Shown here in pieces: positions 47,810 to 59,622 of a DNA stretch of 64,000 bases (within the stretch, counting starts at the first letter, position 1; each line of letters begins with the position of its first letter). Location of the stretch: positions 4,464,001-4,528,000 of the forward strand of contig OZ014424.1 of assembly GCA_963965975.1 (NCBI GenBank), written 5' to 3'. A program made the translations under genes and the position numbers. This DNA is from Xestospongia bergquistia (taxonomy: Eukaryota > Porifera > Demospongiae > Haplosclerida > Petrosiidae). The notes under the pieces are model-generated. The model was not told the origin of the DNA and did no database searches. It saw only the letters and a program-made list of their open reading frames with translations.

Positions 47810-48780
47810 AGAGAAAGTTGAAAAAGTTCACATTAAAATTGCTACAAACTTTGGCTAGTTATATTTCAGGCATTTTCTATTTTTGTTAATGTTACTTCAA
47901 TTATTCTCAAATCATTACGAAAAAAATTAATAAATGTTTCTATAGTCTATAGATATTTTAAATATCAGATGATAGCTTACATGTGTTTTATAAAATACAA
48001 ATCATGATTAGTGGAAATAAAATTAACTGGATAGATTAATTTAACAGCATTAATCCACTGGTTAATATTATATTAAGTATTGTTATTTCAAATTGCCAAT
48101 GGTATATTGCCAATGGTATATATCAAATTGCCAATGGTATATTTCTCTGCTATTAAAATATTGTTTAAATAGACATTGGTGTACATGAGAAATGGTATTA
48201 CAATATAATATGTTGACAATACTAATATTGACTATTAACTATCATATCAAAACTTATTGATATGCGTCATATGAAAATACATGTACTATATACCTCACCA
48301 CAATTTTGATAAGCAACATTTCATTGACCACCTCTCAATTTAATACTAAAATTATACATACAGTCAGAGAATACAATGTTATATCACTGATATTATTTTA
48401 GTGATCTACATTTTTGTACTTGATGAACAACATCCTATAATTGTTTGTGCCACATGTGCTAATATATAGGGATGATAACAATTACCCCACCTCCTGTCTT
48501 GTTTGTACTAAACTGATATTAGCCGTCACTACATTTACTTCATTTTTTAGAAAATGTTTTGTAATTGTTTGTTTAATTTTTAAGTGTAAATATTTTGATA
48601 GCCAACAGAGAGAACTATAGCATACTAGAAGACAAGTTCTGTGTTCAACAAACTAACAGAAAAGCTTTCTTAGATAGCAATGAAGAAGAGAAAAAAGGTC
48701 ATAGTTCATTATAAAGTTGTACAATCACAATGTAGCTTAAAGACTCAGTAACATTTGTAAGAATATATATATATATATTT
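47810..48780. other. Spacer after copy 11
   Basis: 3' UTR of copy 11 and AT-rich DNA without a gene. A short GCCAATGGTATAT motif is repeated three times near 48097-48140. Segments around 48160-48260 resemble part of the GTPase 1 intron (36985-37085: TAAATAGACATTGGTGTACA and following). Confidence 0.5.
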
Positions 48781-49339
48781 GTATCAGATTATCACTGATC
48801 TAAAATACAAACAATTGAAGTACTTCATCATCATAGAAGAACAACTCAAAGAGCAATGACTTCAAACATCATATAATAAGTAACATCAGTCTCTTCTAAG
48901 TATTACTGTATTAAGTTATAATATCAAAATGTGGGTGGTAATGTTATTATAGATTAATTTAGACTACAATAACATATATAATTATATATACCATATTATA
49001 CCTGATTATGAGATTAATGTACATGTACATGAATACATGATCTAAAGGCTTTACTAAGAGCCCATGAGGTAAAATAAATGTATTTAATGAACTTTGAAAC
49101 ACAATACACACTGTACAATTATTGATCTCTGTGTTAGCTACTTATGTAGGGGTTCATAGAACATACAACAGCGTCTCATAATCTGGGTATAAAAAAATAC
49201 ATTAGAAAGACTACAGTAGAGAAATATTTGAGGACTTGATGGATGTACAACTAAAGTTGTTTATCTCAAATTTGAGACTATAATTCCAATAAAAAGTAGT
49301 GACAATAGTGTAAAGTTATAACTCCCTTTTCATACACTT
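48781..49339. repeat. Intergenic repeat block (second copy)
   Basis: Near-identical to 43135-43697. It ends abruptly at CATACACTTT, where array exon-3 sequence begins. Confidence 0.9.
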
Positions 49340-49615
49340 TTCTCACCTTTTATTAGTAATCATTACTATTGTGAGTCTGGTCTTGATCATGCTAAGCCTT
49401 GGCCATTAATATTTCTCTATGCTAATGATCCTCTGTGGGATGGTAAGAACTGTGATAGTAATGAAGCTTCCTGTTGTTCTAACTCTAAGATGCCTTGGTT
49501 CTATCGAGTACTTGATGATATCACTCAAGATGATATTGAATTGAGGGTGTGTGCTGATGAAGCTATTTCAAATGAAGACGTTCCTTTAGATATCATTGAA
49601 CTATATGTTCGTTGA
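49340..49615 (+). pseudogene. Array copy 12: 3' end only
   Basis: About 90 codons of the exon-3 tail, from PFISNHYYCES through WDGKNC and KMPWFYR to DIIELYVR, open and little altered (CCSNS where others have CCTNS). No start, signal peptide or promoter. It is joined on the left to the repeat block, so it is the right half of a copy cut by recombination. Confidence 0.85.
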
Positions 49616-50933
49616 AGAGGAAGTTATAAAGGCTCAAATAAACTGTGCTTCAATATTTTGATTTATTTTTAAAATTGTTATTTGTTGAAAACTTTCTTTA
49701 ATTTTTTTGGTTTTCACATCATATTTGTATTTTTCTAAGAATGCAAACAAGATAGTAGGGATGGAGTTAGGGATGGTGATTGCTACATTATAAAAAGACG
49801 TCTATATTTTCTGGTTTGAGACAACTAAGTTTTGTAATCAGTAAGTTACCTGAGGAAAAAATTGTTCACTAGGTGAACTAGTAGCTGGCATGCATAATGT
49901 GAAGAATCTCCTTTTGTTGAAACCAGCTGGCTTACCAAATCATGAAGTACTGGAAGTACAAATGAAAGTGAGGTATTTGTCGTTTGCACATGATCCTTTA
50001 GCTTTCTCAGTATATTGACACCAGGATAATTGTGCCCAGAAAAAGCTAGGGTACGTTCCTAGAACACAAGACATTAGTTTCTAGCTTTGACAAAGTGATA
50101 AGTCAAAGATAACTATATAATAGTCATTAGCACAACTTGTCTATAATTATGTCTGAGGTCAGACATATACTACCAGCAATATGTAGCTATACTTTGAGAG
50201 CTTCTTTGGCTGTTAGATGGTCCTTGTCAACTTCCTTAGCAATACGAGTTATTTGGGAACTTGTACACTGGTTCAAGATATTCCATTACATCCTTGAAGC
50301 CTTCTCCTTCAACAATAGAAGTAGGATAAAGGTTGTGAACTGCCATGTTGACCACAAGACTGATAATTTCTTTAATTCAACTAGTAGAACATTTTATTTA
50401 TGCTACAAATAAATCTAGTGAAGGTTGTTTCCTTGAAGCTGGTTAAAATCCATTGGAATGAGAACAAGTGAAGTGATCTCAAATCCATTCCTCCATGACA
50501 GGCAAGTTCTTTGTTGAACAAACCACAAATGATACTCTTAGCATCAAATGGCACAAACTTAAGATAATGTTATTTAATTGAGTTATTAAACTACTAATAG
50601 TAATAAAGCTATCTTGACTATCTTCATTCTTAATAGATGATCAATTATAATGTGTTCATTTTGACTTTGTAGACAAAAATCACTTCCTTATGGGAAATTA
50701 TACATACGAATTTATATGGAGGTAGTCAAAAAGAATACTTACAAATTATTAATCATTTTATGAATATCAATACTAAAACTCCAACAATGAGATAATCAAA
50801 TAGTGTCAAAATTAACACTCTTGCAAACAGTATAGCAAAGTTATGATTACAAATCTATATGCAAAGTCATCTATAGTATCTCACATATGAGATATTGCAT
50901 AGAAATATAGTTTTGGAGTAGCACTGTTTAAAT
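49616..50933. other. Spacer before copy 13
   Basis: No intact gene. Around 50040-50150 there is a segment also found near 56090-56205 (CCTAGAACACAAGACATTAG-type), a dispersed repeat. The 50137-50412 region has a short plus-strand open frame and broken minus-strand coding-like sequence (a KEVDKDHLTAKEALK stretch between stops) that may be the remains of a mobile element. Confidence 0.4.
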
Positions 50934-51207
50934 TTTGATAGAGAAGTGTGGATTGATATTGTAGTCATTGACTAAAAATAACTTTCCTTAAATCTCTCTA
51001 TAGAGAACAAAATTATCAGTTCATCATATTAATTCTTTCCCATACACTCTACAACTGATGTAAGAAATAACACAGCATTCAAGACAAACTAAACTGTAAC
51101 CTCTTCATTCAAAGGTATGGATGTTCACATAAATATCAATAAGAGGTCACTTATTTCTTATCAACTTAAACTAACAAGAAAGGAGGCTACACAGATGATG
51201 TCAAAAG

Positions 51208-51214
51208 TATAAAA
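51208..51214 (+). promoter_or_regulatory. TATA box of copy 13
   Basis: TATAAAA, 69 bp before the start codon. The upstream block (about 50934-51207) resembles those of copies 4 and 7 (ATTCAAAGGTATGGATGTTC, CAATAAGAGGTCACTTAT). Confidence 0.65.
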
Positions 51215-51282
51215 GAAACAAAACAACTCACTGACTGATAAACAAGAAAAAGCAAGCAACAAAACAAGCTTCTTCTACTACA

Positions 51283-52314
51283 ATGATTTATAATCTCCTC
51301 CTCCTGTATGTAGTAGTAACTCTGTTCTATTCTACTACTCTCATTAATACTGTCAATGGACACTGTCCTCAAGGTATCACATTTAAATATATCATTTCTC
51401 TCTATTTATTATTATAATATAGACTGTCCTCTACCTAGAAGCTGTAAGGATTGGTATCATTTGGGTATTAGGAAGAGCTGTTATTATCCAATATATCCTG
51501 ATGGAAACACTCAACAATTGGTAACTACTCTATACAACTCTACTAACAACATATATAGTAATCTATTACAACTCAATAATATGTCTACATATCACACATT
51601 TAGGTCTACTGTGATATGAAGGGTACACACTGTGATGGGAAAGGTGGTTGGACTAGAGTGGCTTATCTTAATATGACTGACTCTGCTGCTACCTGTCCTC
51701 CTGGACTCTCACTACAATTATATAACAACATTGATTATGGACTATGTGGTCGACCTAGTTCTCCCTCTTCAGCTGGTTGTACTTCAACAAATTTTTCCAC
51801 TCTTGGTCTCAAATACTACAAAGTATGTGGACAAGTTAGAGGATATCAATATGAGGGTCCTGATGGATTTTATCAACTAAGTAAAGGTATAGACAGTTAT
51901 TATGTTGATGGTGTTTCCATTACTTATGGACAAAACCCTCGTACACACATCTGGACATATGCTTGTGGATTAAGAGAAGATAGACTTGACGTTCATGGTT
52001 GTCCATGTAATACAGGTTACACTGGTGGTAATACAGTAATTTCATCTTTTGTTGGTAATCACTACTACTGTGAGTCTGGTGTTGATCCTGGTAAGACTTG
52101 GGAAAAAAAAGCTATCTTTGTTAATGATCCTCTGTGGGATGGTAAGAACTGTAATAGTAGTGAAGCTTCCTGTTGTACTAACTCTAAGATGCCTTGGTTC
52201 TATCGACTACTTGATGATATGACTCAAGATGATATTGAACTGAGGGTGTGTGGTAATTCTGCTGTTTCTTATGGACACACACCTTTAGATATCATTGAAC
52301 TATATGTTCGTTGA
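51283..52314 (+). CDS. Secreted fibrinogen-like cysteine-rich protein, array copy 13 (intact)
   Basis: Exons 51283-51373, 51423-51520 and 51604-52314 give 299 residues. Signal start MIYNLLLL. DC, VYCDM, GGWT and LNMT are present. The N-terminal half of exon 3 is shared with copy 6; the loop after GYQY (EGPDGFYQLSKG) resembles copies 8 and 10; the last loop (GNSAVSYGHTPLD) and 3' UTR resemble copies 2 and 8. Thus a mosaic by composition. Ends DIIELYVR. No lesions. Confidence 0.88.
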
Positions 52315-53815
52315 AAAACAAATTGTCAAGTTCACATTTAATTTTGTTCATGAACTGTGTTTGAATATTTTGATTTGTTTAAAAAGAAATTTAACCTTTT
52401 TGAGAAAACTTTAGTTTTTTGCTTTTTGTTTTATAATTTTAATTTCTAAGTTATTTTCTTTCAAACTTACGTTAATTATGATAATATCAATTTTCTATAT
52501 TAAGTTTCTTACAAGTCAAAATTGTAATCACTTCAATCACTATTAGATTGGTTTAGTCATTACCATACATCAATAAATCATGTAGTTGCTATTGTTGAAG
52601 ACTCTATTTACAGTATAGCAACAAACCTAAACATGTTCAAACCTAAAAAGGTATCTAGGAAGCAACTAAGAAATACTTTCATCTAAATCTAACCAATCAA
52701 ATCAATTAGTTTGTTCTAATGACATATTACTGCTACATGTAAGTCTTAATTTCAGTCACTGTTTCCTTCTTGTATATCAAATATGTCAACTTTTCTTAAT
52801 ATTGAGTGTTACTTCTGAACACACCCATATCAGTACTTGGAATGCTTTTTAAGAGATAAGTCAAATACAGCTGTTTAGTCAAACAAAACTTTTAAAAGGA
52901 TTAACACCAAATATGTCAGCTATTTCAGTAGCAGAAATATTCCTGCTACTCTCCTAAAAGCATGGGTGGAGTCAATGAAGCCTGAAAACTAAGAGGAACT
53001 CCTTTAATACAACCAGAATATTACCTATCAGAAAATCACAACTAAACTAATCCAAACAAAGACACTAACACTACTACATCTACAAGATGAATCAAGGGCA
53101 TTCTTTTAAAACATCCAAATAGAACATTCCTTTTAATTAATACTTCCCATTATTGGATGATTGAGACAAAGCACAACAGAAAAGTTAATAAAGATATTCT
53201 TTTTATATCAGACTATTTCTAATATCAAATACAAGCAACTGAAGTATTTTGTAATCCTAGAAGAACAACCCAAAGAGCAATGACTTCAAACATCATTATA
53301 GGTAACATTAGTCCCTTGTAAGTATTATTACATTATATCTGATTATAAGATACTTTGAGATGTTTTATGATATAATATATATACCTTGACATTCATGTAT
53401 AATGAGGTGGTTACAGAACAATATAGATTACAATACAGATGTAGAGGATAAAGTTCACTGTCAAGAATTTTGAGGGCAATATGTTAGTTAAAAAGGGATC
53501 TGTTATAAACTTACAAAAATGTGAAAATGAGGTTGTAATGAAATATTCAGACATGATTAAACACTAGTATAAAACACAAACCCTGATAAATGTCTACTCA
53601 ATTTAAGACAATAATAAAACTAAAGTAAAGAAGTAAGGCAAACAATGTGATTTTTCCAAGTCTATCATGTCACTTGTACCAAAAATATACCTGTAGATTG
53701 TGGTCAGTAGTATCCTTTTGAGCATTAATATTCAAAGCTCTATTTGAAATAATAATATTACCACAATATGTCATAAACACCTTTGAAGTAATAAGGGCTA
53801 CTATAGAGGTTTGGA
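52315..53815. other. Spacer before copy 14
   Basis: 3' UTR of copy 13 followed by AT-rich DNA. Includes the third, weaker copy of the intergenic repeat block (about 53190-53310). No gene recognised. Confidence 0.5.
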
Positions 53816-54090
53816 TTTGATAAAGAGAGGAGTGGTAATAGTATATTAGTAGTATGTGAACTGATGTTATCTGCTTTGACTTTGAAAAGACTCTCTTTGA
53901 ACCTGTTTATAAGAAATTCATTATCAGTTCATCATGTCACTCCTTTCCATCTGATGTAAAAGATAAAAGACAGATTAAACAACTGCCTTTTTCTTAAAAA
54001 GCACATATGTTTAAATACTAATCAAAGGGGTTGTCACTTTTCATTAACTTAAACTAACAGAAAAAGAGGCTTCATAGATCATGACAACAG

Positions 54091-54097
54091 TATAAAA
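54091..54097 (+). promoter_or_regulatory. TATA box of copy 14
   Basis: TATAAAA, 70 bp before the start codon; array block begins near 53816 (GATAAAGAGAGGAGTGG). Confidence 0.65.
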
Positions 54098-54166
54098 AAG
54101 ACACAACAAATCATTAACTGATCAATAAGAAAAGGCAAGAGGTGAAACAACGTTACTTCAATCATC

Positions 54167-55164
54167 ATGAGTTATAATATCCTCTTCTTGTGTGCAATAG
54201 TAGCTCTGTTCACCACTACTACTCTCATCAATATTGTCAATGGAAACTGTTCACAAGGTATTATAATTAAATGTATCATTTCCCTTTATTCATTATTATC
54301 TTATAGACTGTCCTTTACCTAGAAGCTGTAAAGATTGGTATGATTTGGGTATAAGGACGAGCTGTAAGTATCCAATTTATCCTGATGGAAAGACTCAAAA
54401 GATAGTAAGTCATGTTTACTAACATCATCAATGTTAAAGTTACTATATTGTAGGTCTACTGTGACATGAAGGGTACACACTGTGATGGGAAAGGTGGTTG
54501 GACTAGAGTGGCTTATCTTAATATGACTGAGTCTGGTGCTACCTGTCCTCCTGGACTCTCACTACAAGAATATAATAATATTGATCATGGACTATGTGGT
54601 CGACCTAGTTCTTCCTCTTCAGCTGGTTGTAATTCAACTATTTTTTCCACTCTTGGTCTTAACTATTACAAAGTATGTGGACAAGTTAGAGGATATCAAT
54701 ATTACAGTCCTGATGGATTGGCACCTCTCAGTTATGGTATAGACAGTTATTATGTTGATGGTGTTTCCATTACTTATGGACATAATCCTCGTAAACACAT
54801 CTGGACATATGTTGCTGGAATAAGTGAAGATAGAGTTGATGCTCATGGTTGTCCATGTAATACAGGTTACTCTGGTGACATAAATGTAGGATCATCTTTT
54901 GTTGGTAATCATTACTACTGTGAGTCTGGTCTTAATCCTGGTAAGAGTTGGACACCAGTTCTCCATGCTAATGATCCTCTGTGGGATGGTGAGAACTGTG
55001 ACAGTCATGAAGCTTCCTGTTGTACTAACTCTAAGATGCCTTGGTTCTATCGAATACTTGATGATATGACTAAAGATGATATTGAACTGAGGGTGTGTGG
55101 TAATGAAGGTGTTTCTAATAATGAAGACATGCCTTTAGATATTATTGAACTGTATGCTTGTTGA
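54167..55164 (+). CDS. Secreted fibrinogen-like cysteine-rich protein, array copy 14 (intact, divergent 5' part)
   Basis: Exons 54167-54257, 54307-54404 and 54454-55164 give 299 residues. Exon 1 is more divergent (MSYNILFL, then FTTTTLIN and IVNG). Exon 2 ends TQKI at an AGATA|GTAAGT donor, and intron 2 is only 49 bp and unrelated to the roughly 83-bp intron 2 shared by nearly all other copies. Exon 3 has VYCDM, GGWT and the full cysteine frame, with AGISEDRVDAHG replacing the usual CGL; the end is DIIELYAC with a terminal Cys. This intron suggests the copy escaped the homogenising exchange on its 5' side. Confidence 0.86.
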
Positions 55165-56650
55165 AGAGCAAGTTAGAAAGGTTCACATTTAATTTGTTAT
55201 GAATTGTTAATATTTTGATTTACCTTTAACAAGTAAGCTTTTTAGAAATTGTTTAGTTTTTTTTCTTTTATATCAGATTTTGTATTTTCTAAAGTTATAA
55301 TTTAAAATCTACTTTATAGTTCACAATTATTCAATAACTATAAACATTTGGACACCAAACTCACAGAGATAACACACTCGACCATGATGAAGTATAGCTT
55401 TTAGCAGGTCCTGTTTGAGCACTTCAGAGACAAAACTAATGATTTTAGCAGCTTACTATCAAAAGATATGCTTAAGAAGCCATTTTATGAATAATTAATA
55501 TTAACAAAAAGAAACAAATGGAGAAAAAAATTTGATTGTAGGCAAAAGAGCATACTCTTCTACTTCTGGCAGTAAGTTAAAATGATTGCATCACTGATAA
55601 GTCAGTTACTGTAAGCTTCTATAGCTATGATGCATTAAATAATATTAAATAATATGAACATGTAAAAATACTTAATTCTTAACTCAAAGATCATATTCTG
55701 TACGATGTCCTTGTTGTCTGCATGATGGAACAAATTCAAATTTCTAGCTACCTTCTTGTAATCATTTTATTTATTTAGTTATTAATAACAATATCTTCAA
55801 CACAATACAATATAAATATAAGAATACTTTTTGTGAGCTGGCTGAATATGGAACCTCACTGCCTTCCAGCATACTACAGCTTTCTCTATTGGTTATCAAA
55901 TAAGTAAATAAAAACATTTTCTAAAAACAAAGTAATTGTAGGGAATATCAGTCCAATTCAATGAATCCAAAGAAGACAGCATATTTGATAACTGATCACA
56001 TACTAGGACTTTCACAACATCCATACCAAGATCATAGGTTTCGCAAAACTTCCTTTACCTTTTTGGCTATATTGACATCAGAGAGAAACACAGAAAAAGT
56101 AAGGATATGTCCTAGAACACAAAACACTTGTTTCTAGCTTTCACTGATGAAGTGAGAAGTCAAAAATAATTACAAAGCAGTCATTAGTACAACTTGTCTA
56201 TGATTATTAATAACAACAATTTTAAGAAAGTAGAACATTCAAATAGTCTTCTATGATAATACAATATTACTAACAAAACAGTAAAACATTAAAATAACAA
56301 TGTTTTGTATGCTATTATGAAATAATATTTACTGATTGTAGCAATTAATAGCAACAAAGAACATTAGTGGCTTAGGTTTTAAACACTGTAGTACTTGAAA
56401 TGTTGAGCAGTCTAGGAAAATATGGCTATTACATACTATTTATTGCATATAGTGGCCTTAAATCTCCAATACAGTATTTGTAAAGACGTTAAAGTATCCA
56501 AACTAGTGATGTAAGTTGTGCAATTAGAGTATTCAACATGTCTTGTATAAAGATATCTTTAGTTTATGTCAATTTAAGTCAAATAACAGTATTACCGCAA
56601 TATTTTGTAAACATCTTTGAAGTAGTAAAGACTACCTTAAAGGTTGGATT
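55165..56650. other. Spacer before copy 15
   Basis: 3' UTR of copy 14 and AT-rich DNA. Contains the second copy of the dispersed segment at about 56090-56205. No gene recognised. Confidence 0.5.
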
Positions 56651-56891
56651 TTGATAAAGGTAGTAATACATTGATAGTACTTGAGCTGATGTTATCAGTT
56701 TGTCAACAGGACAACTGTGAATTGTTAATGAAATATCATAAACCTTTACTATACAAATACATCAGGTGTAAGAGATAAAATGTGAACTAAACAATGGTTG
56801 CTTTCTTTAAAGGCGCAGATGTTCAGATATAAATCAAGAAAGGGCCGTCTTTTCCCATCACAAAAGGAGGCTACACAAATGACGACAACAG

Positions 56892-56898
56892 TATAAAA
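56892..56898 (+). promoter_or_regulatory. TATA box of copy 15
   Basis: TATAAAA, 67 bp before the start codon. Upstream (56651-56891) is a variant of the second promoter type, with ATCAGTTTGTCAACAGG and AAAGGCGCAGATGTTCAG. Confidence 0.65.
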
Positions 56899-56964
56899 GA
56901 GACACAATAACTTGCTAACTGATCAACAAAAAGACAAGTAAGAAAAAAAGTTTTTTGAGCTACA

Positions 56965-57996
56965 ATGAGTTATAACCTCCTCCTCTTGTGTGTAGTAGTA
57001 ACTCTGTTCTACTTTACTACTCTCATCAATACTGTCAATGGAAACTGTCCTCAAGGTATTATATTTAAATATATCAGTTCCTTTTATTTATTATTGTCTT
57101 ATAGAATGTCCTCTACCACAAAGCTGTAGAGATTGGTATCATTTGGGTCTTAGAAAGAATTGTTATTATCCAATATATCCTATTGGATACACTCAACAAT
57201 TGGTAACTACTGTATATAACTCTACTAACAACATATATAGTAATCTAGTATAACTCAATGATATGTCTACATATCACACATTTAGGTCTATTGTGACATG
57301 GAGGGTACACGCTGTGATGGGAAAGGTGGTTGGACTAGAGTGGCTTATCTTAATATGACTGAGTCTGATGCTACCTGTCCTCCTGGACTCTCACTACAAC
57401 AATATAAGAACATCGATCATGGACTATGTGGTCGACCTTTTTCCTTCCCTTCAGCTGGTTGTAGTTCAACTATATTTTCCACTCTTGGTCTTAACTACCA
57501 CAAAGTATGTGGACAACTTAGAGGATATCAATATAACAGTCCTGATGCATTCCTTAAACTGAGTGCAGGTATAGACAGTTATTATGTTGATGGTGTTTCC
57601 ATTACTTATGGACAAAACCCTCGTACACACATCTGGACATATGCTGGTGGATTAACAGAAGATTTTGTTCTTGGATCTGGCTGTCCATGTAATATAAATT
57701 ACACTGGTGTTCAAAACGTAAATTCATCTTTTATTGGTAATCATTATTACTGTGAGTCTGGTCTTGATCCTGGTAAACCATGGACAAAGTTTCTTTATGC
57801 TAATGATCCTCTGTGGGATGGTAAGAACTGTGATAGTAATGAAGGTTCCTGTTGTACTAACTCTAAGATGCCTTGGTTCTATCGAATACTTGATGACATC
57901 ACTCGAGATGATATTGAACTGAGGGTGTGTGGTGACAGAGGCATTTTTAAAGATGAAGACACACCTTTAGACATCATTGAACTTTATGTTCGTTGA
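56965..57996 (+). CDS. Secreted fibrinogen-like cysteine-rich protein, array copy 15 (intact)
   Basis: Exons 56965-57055, 57105-57202 and 57286-57996 give 299 residues. MSYNLLLL signal start and TVNG end. Exon 2 begins EC where most copies have DC, and has YPIGYTQ for YPDGNTQ. Exon 3 begins VYCDMEGTRCDG and GGWT. Loops are distinctive: NSPDAFLKLSAG, AGGLTEDFVLGS, NYTGVQNVNSS (a new sequon). Ends DIIELYVR. No lesions. Confidence 0.87.
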
Positions 57997-59294
57997 TAAT
58001 GAATTTGTACTCACATTTAAGCTGTTACAAAATGTAATATGATTTATTAAATGAAAAGAAACTTAGTTTTAAAAAGTTTCATTATTTTTGTTTATAGTCA
58101 TATTTGTATTTCTTAGGTTATTTGAAGTTTAATAAACACAATTTAATAAACTTTAACATATTAACATTGTGAGATTAACTTGTAGTCTAATTATTATTAT
58201 CTTATTGTCAGACAAAAACAGGTTGGATTATAGGTTTATTACATACAAATACAGAACATAAATATGGACATTACCTAAATTGTAACTAATAAAGTTAGCA
58301 CACAATTAAAGACCTTTTTTATTTGTACTACAATTACAATTTTATCAACAAGAACATAGAGCAGTAATTATGAAGATAAGGTATGTTGAGTTTTGATAGT
58401 GTATCCTCTTCATCCATTATCCTGTAGCCATTCAGACATACCTGATAAATACTTTTGCTGCTAAATTTTAATAATGGTGACATAAACAGGTGTGATCATT
58501 TATCACATAGTGTATTATAATTAATTGAATATTACATACCATGTGGCTCATTATGGAAACATTGGAGTGTAACACTATATAAACAGGGTGGAGTTAAACC
58601 AGTTATAGCTCCACCCCATATACACACTGAGATAGTCCATTGTATATATAACAACATAATAGAACAATAAAAGTGGAGATATACATAACATGTGGACCAA
58701 AATAATCATACTATTTGGTATATAAGTAAATTACATGAGTAGTGAGAATCTGTCAAATCAATACTTTTAAAGGTATGAAATTAAACTATTAGATATTAAT
58801 AATTATAATATACAAGCTTTTTTGAAATGTGAGAGTAACATCAACAGATCACAGATAATAGAGTTTCTTTTATTCTATTATTTATAAACAAACCAAGGGA
58901 GTCATCTACTAGAGGTTAATATCAACAAATTATTAACAGATCTTAATACATCTGTTAATACCAGCTGGTATATGTGTGTTGTGTGTGATAAAAATACAAA
59001 AATCATAACTGACTACCAGTGTAAAAATAAAGACAACAACCTAAAATGGCAAAATACTATATAGTTCCAATTATCCCTTGATGTTGATTGAATGTTAATG
59101 AAAATATTATTACAAATAATTAAGTGACTCTACAACATTATCAATTATTAGTGATTATTTAATCTCAAAGGTGACCCTCTGGTTTGTGTTTCATTATGTA
59201 TTAACATTTTAATATCTATTTCATATAACAATGTTATCACAATATGTCATAAAGACTTTTAAAGTAGTAAGGACTACCTTAGAGGTTTGGATTT
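57997..59294. other. Spacer with downstream repeat shared with copy 16
   Basis: After the 3' UTR, 58098-58640 resembles 60916-61700 downstream of copy 16, with larger divergence: TCATATTTGTATTTCTTAGG, GTTTAATAAACACA, ACAAGAACATAGAG and a TAGC..CACCCCATATACA end. A probable old duplication of the gene plus its 3' flank. No other gene seen. Confidence 0.55.
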
Positions 59295-59547
59295 TTATAA
59301 AGAGAGGAGTGGTAATAGTATATTGGTAGTATGTGAACTGATATTATCTGCTTTGACATTAAAATAACTTTTCCATGAACCTGTTTACAAAAAATGAATT
59401 ATCAGTTTATCATGTCACTACTTTCCATCTGATGTAAAAGATAAAAGACAGAACTAAACAATAGCCTCTTTCTTTAAAGACAAAGATGTTTAGATATAAA
59501 TCAACTTAAAATAACAGGAAATTAGGGTTCACAAATGATGACAAAAG

Positions 59548-59554
59548 TATAAAA
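59548..59554 (+). promoter_or_regulatory. TATA box of copy 16
   Basis: TATAAAA, 69 bp before the start codon; array block begins near 59295. Confidence 0.6.
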
Positions 59555-59622
59555 GAGACACAACAGTTCACTGACTGACCAACAAGAAAGGCAAGTAATA
59601 AATCAAAACTTTTTCAATCATC

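Noticed and set aside
50137..50412. Plus-strand 91-codon frame
   Set aside because: No domain, no promoter; overlaps decayed repeat-like DNA.
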